Positions 47,537 through 57,532 are shown, counted from the first letter of the stretch. The stretch is DNA of 64,000 nt from CAYYEF01 sp964470825 (GCA_964470825.1 CAYYEF010000001.1:1-64000); one strand, 5' to 3'. Made by a program: numbers and translations. Notes: a model not told the origin generated them from the sequence alone.

Positions 47537-49339
47537 ATGAAACAAATTGTTCGAGAATCTATTAATAAAGTTTTAAGAAGTGCCGGTTTAAACGAGGTTG
47601 ATTTTAATATTGAATACCCAGCTGATTTAAAGTTCGGAGATTATTCCTCAAATGTTGCGATGGTCTTAGCTAAAAAAATTGAGAAAAATCCCAGAGACTT
47701 AGCTCAAGCTATTGTGAACGATTTAAATCGTAATCTTTCTCCTGAAATTGAAAAGGCTGAAATGGCTGGTCCTGGCTTTATTAACTTTTATCTAAAAAAA
47801 GAAATTCTATTTCAAAAAATAGGAGAGATATTTTTAACTGGAAATAATTACGGTCGTTCAAAAAAACTAGCTGGTCAAAAAATTGTTATTGAATACACTG
47901 ATCCAAACGCTTTTAAGCAATTTCATATAGGTCATCTTATGGCCAACGCGATAGGTGAGTCAGTGTCTAGAATTTTAGAATGGAACGGTGCAGACATTAC
48001 TCGTATTTGTTATCAGAGTGATGTTGGAATGAATGTGGCGAAAGCTTTATGGGGTATGATTCAAAATAAGGCTGCGTTTCCTCATGATGAAGATTCTTTA
48101 GAAGATAAAATAAAATTTGTTGGAGAGGCCTACACCCTAGGTGCCGCTCGATTCGAAGATGATGAAAATTCCAAACTTGAAATTCAAGAAATTAATAAAA
48201 AAGTTTTTAATTTTTTTAATGGTGACCCAAAGGACGATGATCAAGAATTGAAAATATATTATGAGAAAGGTAAAGCTTGGAGCTTGGCTCATTTTGAAGA
48301 GTTGTATATAAAACTTGGAACAAAATTTGATCGTTATATTCCTGAAAGTAGCACTGCTTCTCTAGGGGAAAAAATTGTTAGGGATAATATAAAAGATCCA
48401 GAAGATGAAAATTCAAAAGGGGTATTTGAGTTGAGTGACGGTGCTGTGGTTTATAAGGGGGAGCAAGACGGTTTGCATACTCGTGTTTTTCTTAATTCTC
48501 AAGGTCTACCTACTTATGAAGCAAAAGATCTAGGACTGGCTTATTTCAAAGATAAAATAGCCGACTTCGATACTTCTATTGTTGTGACGGCTAGCGAACA
48601 AAAAGAATATTTTAAAGTTATGATGGCGGCCCTTGCACGAATAAATTCTGATTTAGCTTCTAAAACAAAACATATTACTCACGGTATGATGCTTCTTGAA
48701 AGTGGAAAAATGTCTTCACGAAAAGGACAGGTTATAACTGGAGAAACCTTAATTAATGAAGCGGAAGAAATGGTGCGACAAATTATTGCTGATAGAGGAT
48801 TTGAAAAAGATGTGGCGGAAAAAATAATTGTAGATGTTGCTGTTGCTGCTATTAAATATTCTATTTTAAAACAAGCCTCTGGTAGAGATATTATTTATAA
48901 TGCAAAAACAGCAGTAACTTTTGAAGGAGATTCTGGTCCTTACTTACAATATTCTGTTAATCGTGCTCGATCAGTCATGTCTAAGGCTTTGGAACAAGGA
49001 ATTAAAATTGACAATGATTTAAAGAATCTTATTTTTGATCAAGGTCAAAATTCTTTACCAAATCAAAATTTTTACCACGAATGGCAAACTACAAATCTAG
49101 AGAGAATGATTATTCGTTTCCCAGAAATTGTTTTGGGTGCTGCAGAAAATTTATCACCACATACAATTACCAATTATTTAATTCAGGTAGCAGGTGAATT
49201 CAATAGTTTCTATGCTAATAATCAAATTATTGATAATAAGCCTGATATGGCCTACAAACTAGCTTTAACAAAAGCCACAGAACACGTTTTAGAAAACGGT
49301 CTTCAAATTCTAGGTATTAGAATTCCTTCTAAAATGTAA
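47537..49339 (+). CDS. argS: Arginyl-tRNA synthetase
   Basis: A class I synthetase of 600 residues. The N-terminal Add1 domain starts MKQIVRESINKVLRS and includes FGDYSSNVAMVLAK. The HIGH motif is NAFKQFHIGHLMANAIGE. ArgRS normally has no canonical KMSKS, and here KMSSRKGQVITG plays that role. The C-terminal DALR anticodon-binding domain ends ENGLQILGIRIPSKM. About 20 extra residues (DEDSLEDKIKFVGEAY region) are seen. Confidence 0.95.
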   Translation: MKQIVRESINKVLRSAGLNEVDFNIEYPADLKFGDYSSNVAMVLAKKIEKNPRDLAQAIVNDLNRNLSPEIEKAEMAGPGFINFYLKKEILFQKIGEIFLTGNNYGRSKKLAGQKIVIEYTDPNAFKQFHIGHLMANAIGESVSRILEWNGADITRICYQSDVGMNVAKALWGMIQNKAAFPHDEDSLEDKIKFVGEAYTLGAARFEDDENSKLEIQEINKKVFNFFNGDPKDDDQELKIYYEKGKAWSLAHFEELYIKLGTKFDRYIPESSTASLGEKIVRDNIKDPEDENSKGVFELSDGAVVYKGEQDGLHTRVFLNSQGLPTYEAKDLGLAYFKDKIADFDTSIVVTASEQKEYFKVMMAALARINSDLASKTKHITHGMMLLESGKMSSRKGQVITGETLINEAEEMVRQIIADRGFEKDVAEKIIVDVAVAAIKYSILKQASGRDIIYNAKTAVTFEGDSGPYLQYSVNRARSVMSKALEQGIKIDNDLKNLIFDQGQNSLPNQNFYHEWQTTNLERMIIRFPEIVLGAAENLSPHTITNYLIQVAGEFNSFYANNQIIDNKPDMAYKLALTKATEHVLENGLQILGIRIPSKM

Positions 49340-49385
49340 TTACTTTAGGTAAGGTTAGATACTTTAAAAACTCTATTTAAAGTGA

Positions 49386-49391
49386 TAGTAT
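49386..49391 (+). promoter_or_regulatory. -10 box of ileS (leaderless)
   Basis: TAGTAT ends 7 bases before the ATG at 49399. Confidence 0.4.
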
Positions 49392-49398
49392 TTTTGTT

Positions 49399-52300
49399 AT
49401 GACAACTAAAAATGAGCAGGCGCCAGAGGCGTCTTTAAACGGTCCTGATATGGCCGGTTCAAATCAAGGGCAAACTGAAAAAAGTCAGGTTGCTTTAACT
49501 GAGGAGGCCGTTCTATCTTTTTGGCAGAAAAATAATATATTTGAAAAAAGTCTGGCTCAAAATATGCCAGAAAATAATTCAAATTCAAAAGGCGAGTTTG
49601 TTTTTTATGATGGACCTCCATTTGCAACTGGAACACCACATTATGGACATTTGCTTGCGGGAACAATGAAAGATTTAATTCCTCGTTATAAAACCATGCA
49701 AGGATATTATGTGCCCAGAAAATGGGGATGGGATTGTCATGGTTTACCAATTGAAAACTTAATCCAAAAAGAAAATAATCTTCATACAAAAAAAGATATT
49801 GAGAATTTTGGAATTAAAAAATTTAGTCAGGCCGCAAAAGCAAGCGTGTTTAGATATGATGCTGAATGGAGAAAAACCGTACCTAGAATCGGTAGATGGG
49901 TAGATATGGATAACCAATACACCACAATGGATTCTGGTTTTATGGAGTCTGTATGGTGGGCTTTTTCTGAATTATATAAAAAAGATTTAATCTATAAAGA
50001 TTTTCGGGTAATGCATATTTCTCCTGCACTCGAAACCCCACTTTCAAATTCTGAGGTCAGTCAAAACTATAAAGATATTACTGATATTACTGCATATGTG
50101 AAATTTGAATTAGTAGATGAACCAGGAACTTTTTTTATTGCTTGGACAACAACCCCTTGGACGTTGCCAGGAAACGTAGCGCTTGCTGTTGGTGAAGATA
50201 TTGATTATGTAAAAGTTGAGATTGAAAATGCTGAAGAAAATCAAAAAGGAAATATTTTTATCGCAAAAAACAGGGTAGAATCTGTTCTAAAAGATAAAAC
50301 TTATAAAATTATATCTGAATTAAAAGGTCGTGATTTGGTCGGGAAGAGATATAAGCCTGTTTTCGATTATTACGCAAAAAACGAAAAATTAGAAAATCGT
50401 GAAAATGGATGGAAAATTTATTCAGCTGATTTCGTAACTGATGCTGACGGAACGGGTATAGTTCACATTGCTCCTGCTTTTGGAGAAGATGATTTTAATT
50501 TAAGAAAAGATAAAAATCTTCCTTTTATACAACATGTAAACATGGATGGAACAATTCGTCCCGAAGCAATTGATTTTGCAGGTCTTCAAGCGAAACCAAA
50601 GGCTACAGATGAAAACCCAAATGCTCATCAAAATACGGACATTGAAGTGATTAAATATTTGGCTCATCACGGAAATTTATTTGCTAAAGAAAAAATAATA
50701 CACTCATACCCTCATTGCTGGAGAACAGATGCGCCACTTTTGAATTATGCTCTTTCTTCTTGGTTTGTAAAAGTTACTAATCTGCGTTCAAAAATGGTTG
50801 AATTAAATAAAGATATTTATTGGGTTCCAGAGAATATTGGTTCAAAGCGTTTTGCTAATTGGCTTGAGAATGCAAAAGATTGGGGAATTTCCCGCTCTCG
50901 TTTTTGGGGAACAACTATGCCTATTTGGGTTTCTGAAGATGGAGAAATAGATGTTATTGGTTCTGTTGAAGATCTAAGAAATAGAACAAAAGGAACTAAT
51001 AAATATTTTCTAGCTCGTCATGGTGAAGCAGAACATAATGTTGCTAAATTTTTATCATCAGATAATTCTGTAAAAAGTGAATTGACCGAAAATGGTTTAA
51101 AACAAATTGAAGATTTGGCAGAAAATCTTTTGAAAGAACTTGCTAAGAATGGTCAAAAAATAGATTATATTTTTACCTCTCCATTACACCGAACAAAAAG
51201 AACAGCACAAATTGTGGCTGAAAAAATTAATCTAGATAAAGAATTAATTATTGTAGATGAAAGATTAAAAGAAGTTCAATCTGGAATTCTTAATGGAAAA
51301 CCTACTTCTGAATATTTGAAATTAGTTAATAGTGTTTCAGAACAATTTGAAATTTCTCCAGAAGGAGGTGAAACTATTTCTGATATTAGAAAAAGAGTAG
51401 GGGATTTTATTTATGAAATAGATAAGAAATATTCAAATAAGAATATCCTTATCGTAACCCATGAATATCCAATCTGGATGTTTAATGCTGTGAAGAATGG
51501 ATTAGACAATAAGAAAGCCATTGAAATAAAAACTTTTGGAAAGAGTTTTGTTCCAACAGGTCATTTTGAAGTATATGATTTTGCTCCTTTACCACACGAT
51601 GATGATTATGTTTTGGATCTACATAGACCCTATATTGACGAAATTACATATTTAAAAAATGGTAAAAAATTCACAAGAATTCCAGAGGTTTTTGATACTT
51701 GGTTTGATTCTGGTTCAATGCCATATGCTGTTCCTCATTTTCCATTTAATAATAGACAAAAAAATTCTGGTGGAATTTTGAGTAATTTATTAAAATCTCT
51801 TACTTCATCAAAAGAACCAAATCATTTTCCTGCAGATTTTATTGCTGAAGGGCTTGATCAAACAAGAGGCTGGTTTTATACCCTAATGGTTTTAAATAGT
51901 GCTTTGTTTGGTAAAAGTCCATTTAAAAATGTCATTGTAAATGGTTTGGTTTTGGCAGAGGACGGAAGAAAGATGTCAAAAAGTCTAAAAAATTATCCAG
52001 ATCCTTCTTATATTTTGGATAAATATGGTGCTGATGCTTTGAGGTATTACATGCTTTCTTCACAAATTGTAAAAGCAGAGCCTTTGAATTTTTCTGAGAA
52101 AGGTGTTGATGAGGTTTTGAAAAAAGTGATCAACAGGTTAATGAATGTTGTTTCATTTTATGAATTGTATGTAAAATCAGAAGAGTCACAAAAAATATTC
52201 GAAGCTTATAAAAATGATAAAAACAAGAAACCACTTTTGAAAAATGAATTAGACACATGGATTGTTTCAAGGTTGGGTGAAGTTTTGAAAAAAACAACAG

Positions 52301-53085
52301 AAGCTCTGGATAAATATGAATTAGATGTTTCAGCTAGACCAATTGCAGAATTTATCGATGATTTGTCTACATGGTATTTGCGTCGATCAAGAGACAGATT
52401 TAAGGGGGAGAATTTCGAAGATTCTGAATCTGCGAAAGAAACTACAAATTATGTATTAATTAATTTGGCAAAAATTATGGCTCCATTTATGCCTTTTACA
52501 GCTGAAGAGATTTACCAAAATATAAGTGGATTCAAAATGAAAAATCCTGATTATAGCGTCCATTTTGAAAAGTGGCCAAACAATATCTATTTTGATCAGA
52601 AAATTATTCAAGAAATGGAGATTGCTAGAAAAATCGTCGCTTTAGGTTTAGAGGCAAGAGACAGAAATAAAATAAAAGTTAGACAACCACTTAAAGAATT
52701 ATTAGTTAAAGATGACTCAATATCTAATCTTAGTGAGGGTATATTAGAAACCATTAAAGATGAGCTGAATGTTAAGGAAATAAAATTTGATTCTCAGATA
52801 AAAGAAGAAGTCTTTCTTAATACAGAGATTACCCCAGAACTTTTAGAAGAAGGAGTAGCACGTGAAATAATTCGAACAATTCAATCTCTTAGAAAAAAAT
52901 CAAACTTAAATCCAGAAGATCAAATAGATTTGGTTGTACAAACAGAAGATCAAGGAGAGAAGCTTATCAAAAAATTTGCTGAACAAATTAAAAAACCAAC
53001 AAACGTTGTTAATTTTGATTTTGCTGAAAACGACGGAGATAAAATCTCTGTAGAAGGATATAACTTTAATATAGTTATTAAATAG
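49399..53085 (+). CDS. ileS: Isoleucyl-tRNA synthetase with an inserted histidine-phosphatase domain
   Basis: The 1228-residue protein is a class I synthetase: HYGH (about 80-83), CP1 editing domain with AWTTTPWTLPGN, WGISRSRFWGT, WFDSGSMPYA, KMSKS (about 858-862) and an anticodon-binding end. Between IGSVEDLRNRT and DLHRPYIDEI, residues about 533-735 form a complete histidine phosphatase. It has ARHGE (R540, H541), SPLHRTKRTA (R598), LKEVQSG (E625) and VTHEY (H688), all catalytic residues in order. The frame is unbroken. IleRS normally has only a short linker here. The first 30 residues are a polar extension. recO starts 2 bases downstream. Confidence 0.95.
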   Translation: MTTKNEQAPEASLNGPDMAGSNQGQTEKSQVALTEEAVLSFWQKNNIFEKSLAQNMPENNSNSKGEFVFYDGPPFATGTPHYGHLLAGTMKDLIPRYKTMQGYYVPRKWGWDCHGLPIENLIQKENNLHTKKDIENFGIKKFSQAAKASVFRYDAEWRKTVPRIGRWVDMDNQYTTMDSGFMESVWWAFSELYKKDLIYKDFRVMHISPALETPLSNSEVSQNYKDITDITAYVKFELVDEPGTFFIAWTTTPWTLPGNVALAVGEDIDYVKVEIENAEENQKGNIFIAKNRVESVLKDKTYKIISELKGRDLVGKRYKPVFDYYAKNEKLENRENGWKIYSADFVTDADGTGIVHIAPAFGEDDFNLRKDKNLPFIQHVNMDGTIRPEAIDFAGLQAKPKATDENPNAHQNTDIEVIKYLAHHGNLFAKEKIIHSYPHCWRTDAPLLNYALSSWFVKVTNLRSKMVELNKDIYWVPENIGSKRFANWLENAKDWGISRSRFWGTTMPIWVSEDGEIDVIGSVEDLRNRTKGTNKYFLARHGEAEHNVAKFLSSDNSVKSELTENGLKQIEDLAENLLKELAKNGQKIDYIFTSPLHRTKRTAQIVAEKINLDKELIIVDERLKEVQSGILNGKPTSEYLKLVNSVSEQFEISPEGGETISDIRKRVGDFIYEIDKKYSNKNILIVTHEYPIWMFNAVKNGLDNKKAIEIKTFGKSFVPTGHFEVYDFAPLPHDDDYVLDLHRPYIDEITYLKNGKKFTRIPEVFDTWFDSGSMPYAVPHFPFNNRQKNSGGILSNLLKSLTSSKEPNHFPADFIAEGLDQTRGWFYTLMVLNSALFGKSPFKNVIVNGLVLAEDGRKMSKSLKNYPDPSYILDKYGADALRYYMLSSQIVKAEPLNFSEKGVDEVLKKVINRLMNVVSFYELYVKSEESQKIFEAYKNDKNKKPLLKNELDTWIVSRLGEVLKKTTEALDKYELDVSARPIAEFIDDLSTWYLRRSRDRFKGENFEDSESAKETTNYVLINLAKIMAPFMPFTAEEIYQNISGFKMKNPDYSVHFEKWPNNIYFDQKIIQEMEIARKIVALGLEARDRNKIKVRQPLKELLVKDDSISNLSEGILETIKDELNVKEIKFDSQIKEEVFLNTEITPELLEEGVAREIIRTIQSLRKKSNLNPEDQIDLVVQTEDQGEKLIKKFAEQIKKPTNVVNFDFAENDGDKISVEGYNFNIVIK

Positions 53086-53087
53086 TA

Positions 53088-53687
53088 ATGCATCATATTT
53101 ATAGAACAGAAGCTATTATTTTATCTAGTCGTCCAAGCGGGGAGTCTGGTAAATATTTAACTGTTTTGTCCAAAGAATATGGGGTTTTAAAAATTGAAGC
53201 CCAAGCAGTTAGGAAAAATGATTCAAAGCTTCGTCAATCAATTCAAGATTTTTCAGTTGTGGATATTTCTTTCGTAAGAGGAAAGACAGGAAATAAATTA
53301 GTAAACGCATCTTTTATTTCTAATTTTTATTATGAAATATCAAATCAGAAAATTTTGAAAAGCATCTCTAATATTTTTCGCCTGGTTGAAAAAATGATTG
53401 TCGACGAAGAAAAAGATGATTCTATTTTTGATTTATTCATCAAAATAAACCTTATTTTAAAAGATAATTTAGACTGTACCGATGATTTTCTCAAGGCCTT
53501 GGAAATTATTTCTGTATATAGACTTCTTTCAAGTCTTGGATATTTAAGCCGAGATGGAGAGTATAATTTTATTTTAAGTGAAGAACTTGATGAAGGTTTG
53601 GTTTTGAGAATGGAAAAAAAATTAATTACCGATAAAGAAAAAATAATTAGATTAATTAATAATGCTATTAATGAAAGTCATTTATAA
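53088..53687 (+). CDS. recO: DNA repair protein RecO
   Basis: RecO loads RecA onto SSB-coated DNA. The 199-residue protein has the N-terminal OB fold YRTEAIILSSRPSGESGKYLTVLSKEYG with AVRKNDSKLRQSIQ. A helical domain with FRLVEKMI and FLKALEIISVYRLLSSLGY follows. It is about 40 residues shorter than usual and lacks the zinc-binding Cys cluster, which many RecO proteins also lack. It lies directly after ileS. Confidence 0.85.
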   Translation: MHHIYRTEAIILSSRPSGESGKYLTVLSKEYGVLKIEAQAVRKNDSKLRQSIQDFSVVDISFVRGKTGNKLVNASFISNFYYEISNQKILKSISNIFRLVEKMIVDEEKDDSIFDLFIKINLILKDNLDCTDDFLKALEIISVYRLLSSLGYLSRDGEYNFILSEELDEGLVLRMEKKLITDKEKIIRLINNAINESHL

Positions 53688-53692
53688 TTTGG

Positions 53693-53698
53693 TATAAT
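53693..53698 (+). promoter_or_regulatory. -10 box of the 53707 gene (leaderless)
   Basis: A perfect TATAAT ends 8 bases before the ATG at 53707 and supports that start. Confidence 0.5.
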
Positions 53699-53706
53699 AA
53701 TTGCAC

Positions 53707-55620
53707 ATGCAATTACCTAATGGTCAAAAATCTAGATTAGAAAAATTAGAGCAAAAACTTTATTCTGTTGACGGTATTTCTTCCAAAGAAAGGGCTTCCT
53801 TAAAAGCAAAAAATTACACGGTAAATAATGATTGGGGAGAGCCTGAAATGAAAAATGATTTTTCTTTTCCTAAAAAGAAATTTGGTTTTTTTAGCTTGGT
53901 GTTAATTTTAGCTGCAATATTTTTTGTTGGCTCTTTGTCTTATGCCGGATTTATTTTTCTAAATGGCAATAAGGCAATTTCCGGAAATAATGTTGACATA
54001 AAAGTCGTCGGACCTGTTTCTGTTGGAGGAGGAGAGTCTCTGTCTGTAGATGTTGTTGTTGCTAATAATAATCAAATTCCACTTGAACTTGTAGATCTTT
54101 TTGCTGAATATCCGGAGGGATCTAAAAATCCTGAAAATATTTCTGAAGATTTGAGAAGAGTTAATTTAGATTTGGGAACAATTCCACCCGGATCAGTAAT
54201 AAGAAAGACCGTAAAAGTGGCTTTGTTTGGAGAAGAAGGTTCAAATAAAAAAATCGACTTTATTTTGCAATATAGAATTTCTGGATCAAATGCAATTTTT
54301 GAAAAAAAGAAAGAATTTGAAGTTGCTTTAAGTGCAACACCTATTCGTCTGTCTGTTTCTGGTTTAGAAGAGATCTCTTCATCTCAAACTGTTGATTTAA
54401 CTGTTAAATTTAATTCTAATTCTGTTCAACCTCTTAAAAATGTCATGATAGTGGCTGAGTATCCTTTTGGTTTTAAGTATGAAAAATCAGATTTAAAGCC
54501 AAAATACAATAATAATATTTGGTTTTTTGAAGAACTAAAGCCTAATGAGGAAATAGAATTCAAGGTATCAGGTGTAATAGAGGGACAAAATCAAGAAGAT
54601 AGAATATTTAGATTTAATACTGGTTTAGCGAAAGAAAATTCTCCTGAAGAGATTGGTGTGTTGTTTGCCACTACCATGCACGAAGTAAAGGTTACAAAAT
54701 CTTTTGTCGGTCTTGTCCTAAATATTAACAAAGATCCTGCTACTGTTGTCTCTGTACAGAGCGGTGAATATAACGAAGGAGAAGTTATTTTTACAAATAA
54801 TACCAACGACTCAATTAAAAACTTAGAAATTAAATTACAACTAAATGGTGCAGTACTTAATGAAGACTCAGTTACCGTAACAAGTGGATTTTATAGCTCT
54901 ATTGATAATACAATAACTTGGAATAAAAATACTGATGATTTGTTTTTAAATATTGCCCCTAGGAAAACCGGAAGAATATCATTTAGATTTAAGACTCTGG
55001 AATTAGTTAGTGGAAAAACTAGTATTAAAAATCCACAAATAGATATAACAGCAAAAGTATCTGGTACAAGGATTTCAACTTCAAATACTGAAGAAAAAAT
55101 ATCATCCGATACATTTAAAAATATAAAAGTTATATCAGACACATCTGTATATGCCTACACTCATTACAATGAAGGACCTTTTATTAATTCTGGCCCGATT
55201 CCTCCCAAGGTAGATACTCCAACTAGTTATACAATTGAATTTGCAGCCTCAAATAATTCTAATGATTTAGATAACGCTCAGATAACAGCCATATTGCCAC
55301 CCTATGTTTCTTGGAAAGGGGCATTTAGTCCAAGTGGAGAAAATGTATCTTTCGATTCAATTAATAGAAAAATGGTTTGGAATATTGGACCTATTCCTGC
55401 AGGAACAGGTTATACAAAAAATATTAAACAACTGTATTTTAAAGTAGAGCTTTTGCCAAGTATTTCTCAAACTGGAAACAAGTTAGATTTATTAAATGAT
55501 ATTATGTTTAATGCAAATGATACTTTTACAAGGAAAAGTATCTCTACAAAAGTTAATTCACCAAATACTATTATAAAAGGGTATCCTATTGCAGATAACC
55601 ACGGAAATGTGGTTCAATAG
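53707..55620 (+). CDS. Single-pass membrane protein with a large outer beta-domain region
   Basis: A 637-residue protein. The cytoplasmic N-terminus (about 1-55) has a helix SRLEKLEQKLYSVDGISSKERASLK. One membrane helix lies at about 60-82. The rest, about 550 residues, forms repeated Ig-like/DUF11-like beta domains, for example VDVVVANNNQIPLELVDLFAEYP and later WNIGPIPAGTGYTKNI. No family name can be given with certainty. It may be a surface or adhesion protein. The ATG at 53707 is chosen over a TTG at 53701. Confidence 0.75.
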   Translation: MQLPNGQKSRLEKLEQKLYSVDGISSKERASLKAKNYTVNNDWGEPEMKNDFSFPKKKFGFFSLVLILAAIFFVGSLSYAGFIFLNGNKAISGNNVDIKVVGPVSVGGGESLSVDVVVANNNQIPLELVDLFAEYPEGSKNPENISEDLRRVNLDLGTIPPGSVIRKTVKVALFGEEGSNKKIDFILQYRISGSNAIFEKKKEFEVALSATPIRLSVSGLEEISSSQTVDLTVKFNSNSVQPLKNVMIVAEYPFGFKYEKSDLKPKYNNNIWFFEELKPNEEIEFKVSGVIEGQNQEDRIFRFNTGLAKENSPEEIGVLFATTMHEVKVTKSFVGLVLNINKDPATVVSVQSGEYNEGEVIFTNNTNDSIKNLEIKLQLNGAVLNEDSVTVTSGFYSSIDNTITWNKNTDDLFLNIAPRKTGRISFRFKTLELVSGKTSIKNPQIDITAKVSGTRISTSNTEEKISSDTFKNIKVISDTSVYAYTHYNEGPFINSGPIPPKVDTPTSYTIEFAASNNSNDLDNAQITAILPPYVSWKGAFSPSGENVSFDSINRKMVWNIGPIPAGTGYTKNIKQLYFKVELLPSISQTGNKLDLLNDIMFNANDTFTRKSISTKVNSPNTIIKGYPIADNHGNVVQ

Positions 55621-55625
55621 TACTT

Positions 55626-57026
55626 ATGAACAATAATCCAGAAAACAATATGGAAAACCTTATTTCTCTATGCAAGAGAAGAGGTTTTATTTACCAAGGC
55701 TCTGAAATTTACGGAGGATTAGCTGGTACTTGGGATTATGGACCGTTGGGTGTAGCTCTAAAGAAAAATATTGAGAATCTTTGGTGGAAAAGATTTGTTT
55801 TAGATAGAGAAGATATGTATGGTATTGATGCGGCTATTTTAATGAATCAAGAAGTTTGGAAATCCTCTGGTCATGTTGCAGGATTTGCTGATCCATTAGT
55901 TGAGGACACTAAAACAAAAAAACGCTATCGTGCCGATCATCTCCTGGAAGCAAATAATATAAGTCCAATTGGAATGAAGATTGATGATATGGATAAAGCC
56001 ATCAAAGAAAATGGAATAAAAAGTCCTGAAGGTAATCCTCTTGGTGATGTTCGCCAATTTAATATGATGTTTAAAACTAATGTTGGTGCTACTGAAGATG
56101 AATCTTCTATTTCATATCTTCGACCTGAAACTGCTCAGGGTATGTTCGTAAATTTTAAAAATGTTCTTGATTCTTTTCATCCGAAAATTCCTTTTGGTAT
56201 GGCTCAAATAGGTAAAGCTTTTAGAAATGAAATAGCTCCTCGAGACTTTATTTTTAGAGTAAGAGAACTTGAACAAATGGAAATTGAATATTTTGTTAAG
56301 CCTTCAGAATGGGAAAAAACCTTCGATTATTTTTTTGAAGAGCAAATGGCTTTTCTAAGAGATCTTGGATTAACAGAATCAAAAATTCATAAAATAGAAG
56401 TCGCAGCCGCTGATAGAGCACATTATTCAAAGAGAAGTATCGATACTGAATTTGATTTTCCTTTTGGCCAAAAAGAGCTTCTTGGTTTGGCATACCGAAC
56501 AGACTACGATCTATCTGCTCACATAAAAGGAAGTAAGGTAGAACTTTCATATTTTGATGAAGAAAACAAAGAAAGATATGTTCCTCATTGCATTGAACCA
56601 ACTTTTGGTTTAGGTAGACTTTTGCTTGCTGTAATTTCTGATGGATATACAGAAGACGAGCTTGGTGGTGAAAAGAGAATTTATTTAAAACTTTCTCCAA
56701 AAATTGCTCCATATTTAGTTTCAGTTTTTCCACTTCTTAAAAATAAGCCAGATCTAGTTAATAAGGCCAGAGAAGTTTTCTCAATTTTGCGTAAAGAATC
56801 AGAATTTAGCGGAAGAGTTTCTTTTGATGATAATGGAAATATTGGAAAAAGATATAGAAGACAAGATGAAATAGGAACACCATTCTGTGTGACAATTGAC
56901 TTTGATACTTTAGGAGAAAATCCAGAATTAAAAGATACAGTAACTGTAAGGGATCGTGACACAGGAGAACAAAAAAGAATCTCTATTAATGATCTTGCTG
57001 CTTATTTAAAAAATACTAGTTTTTAA
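55626..57026 (+). CDS. glyS: Glycyl-tRNA synthetase, homodimeric type
   Basis: A class II synthetase of 466 residues. It starts with LISLCKRRGFIYQGSEIYGGLAGTWDYGPLG and has motif 2 in GKAFRNEIAPRDFIFRVRELEQMEIEYFV. The core contains EPTFGLGRLLL with the motif 3 Arg, and the C-terminal anticodon-binding domain ends in IGTPFCVTIDFDTL...TVRDRDTGEQKRI. This is the alpha2 form, not the alpha2beta2 form of many bacteria. It is 5 bases after the previous gene. Confidence 0.96.
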   Translation: MNNNPENNMENLISLCKRRGFIYQGSEIYGGLAGTWDYGPLGVALKKNIENLWWKRFVLDREDMYGIDAAILMNQEVWKSSGHVAGFADPLVEDTKTKKRYRADHLLEANNISPIGMKIDDMDKAIKENGIKSPEGNPLGDVRQFNMMFKTNVGATEDESSISYLRPETAQGMFVNFKNVLDSFHPKIPFGMAQIGKAFRNEIAPRDFIFRVRELEQMEIEYFVKPSEWEKTFDYFFEEQMAFLRDLGLTESKIHKIEVAAADRAHYSKRSIDTEFDFPFGQKELLGLAYRTDYDLSAHIKGSKVELSYFDEENKERYVPHCIEPTFGLGRLLLAVISDGYTEDELGGEKRIYLKLSPKIAPYLVSVFPLLKNKPDLVNKAREVFSILRKESEFSGRVSFDDNGNIGKRYRRQDEIGTPFCVTIDFDTLGENPELKDTVTVRDRDTGEQKRISINDLAAYLKNTSF

Positions 57027-57055
57027 ATTTTTAAATTAATATTTTAAATATTGGT

Positions 57056-57084
57056 TTGACTTTAAATAATTACAGTGTTTATAT
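57056..57084 (+). promoter_or_regulatory. Promoter of the 57101 gene
   Basis: TTGACT (57056-57061) and TTATAT (57079-57084) are 17 bases apart, followed by a GAGGAGG ribosome site. Confidence 0.65.
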
Positions 57085-57100
57085 ATTTGAGGAGGTAAAA

Positions 57101-57532
57101 ATGTTAAATAAAATACTCTTTCTGTTTGAAGTTGATTTTAATCTATATCCTGATCAGAAAATTTCTGCAGAAGCAAAAAAAATCTTTGAAAGAAATATAG
57201 CCAAATACTATTGGTCTGTAAGTCAGGAAGGGAAAATTATTAACGCTAGGTTTGAAAATTTTCCAAGAAAAGATATGGTTGTTAATACGGAAGATGAGAG
57301 AACTGTTGAAAGTCTTAATTTGCTCCCAAAGCTTTTCTCAAGAACTCTTTCTGGATCTCAAAAGAAGAATTGGAGAATTCAAGTTTATTACAGTAAACAT
57401 GATGAGACAGATCATATAATTATTATAAACGAAGAACTTCATTTGCAGGATTATTATATTTCTTGGCAAAAGGAACATAATAATTTTAATGCACTTATGA
57501 AAGAAGTTAGTAAGATACAAGATCTAATTTAA
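57101..57532 (+). CDS. Hypothetical protein, single-gene unit
   Basis: A 143-residue soluble protein (starts MLNKILFLFEVDFNLYPDQK) with mixed alpha/beta pattern and no recognised family. The ATG at 57101 is set by a strong GAGGAGG Shine-Dalgarno 5 bases upstream. The longer frame from 57056 would begin at the -35 box. It has a clear promoter and a terminator right after the stop. Confidence 0.65.
   Translation: MLNKILFLFEVDFNLYPDQKISAEAKKIFERNIAKYYWSVSQEGKIINARFENFPRKDMVVNTEDERTVESLNLLPKLFSRTLSGSQKKNWRIQVYYSKHDETDHIIIINEELHLQDYYISWQKEHNNFNALMKEVSKIQDLI

Noticed and set aside
55626..57026. Stop-codon reassignment (UGA as Gly, as in some CPR lineages)
   Set aside because: TGA is used as a genuine stop (for example pilN and the 22425 gene), and conserved proteins contain no in-frame TGA.
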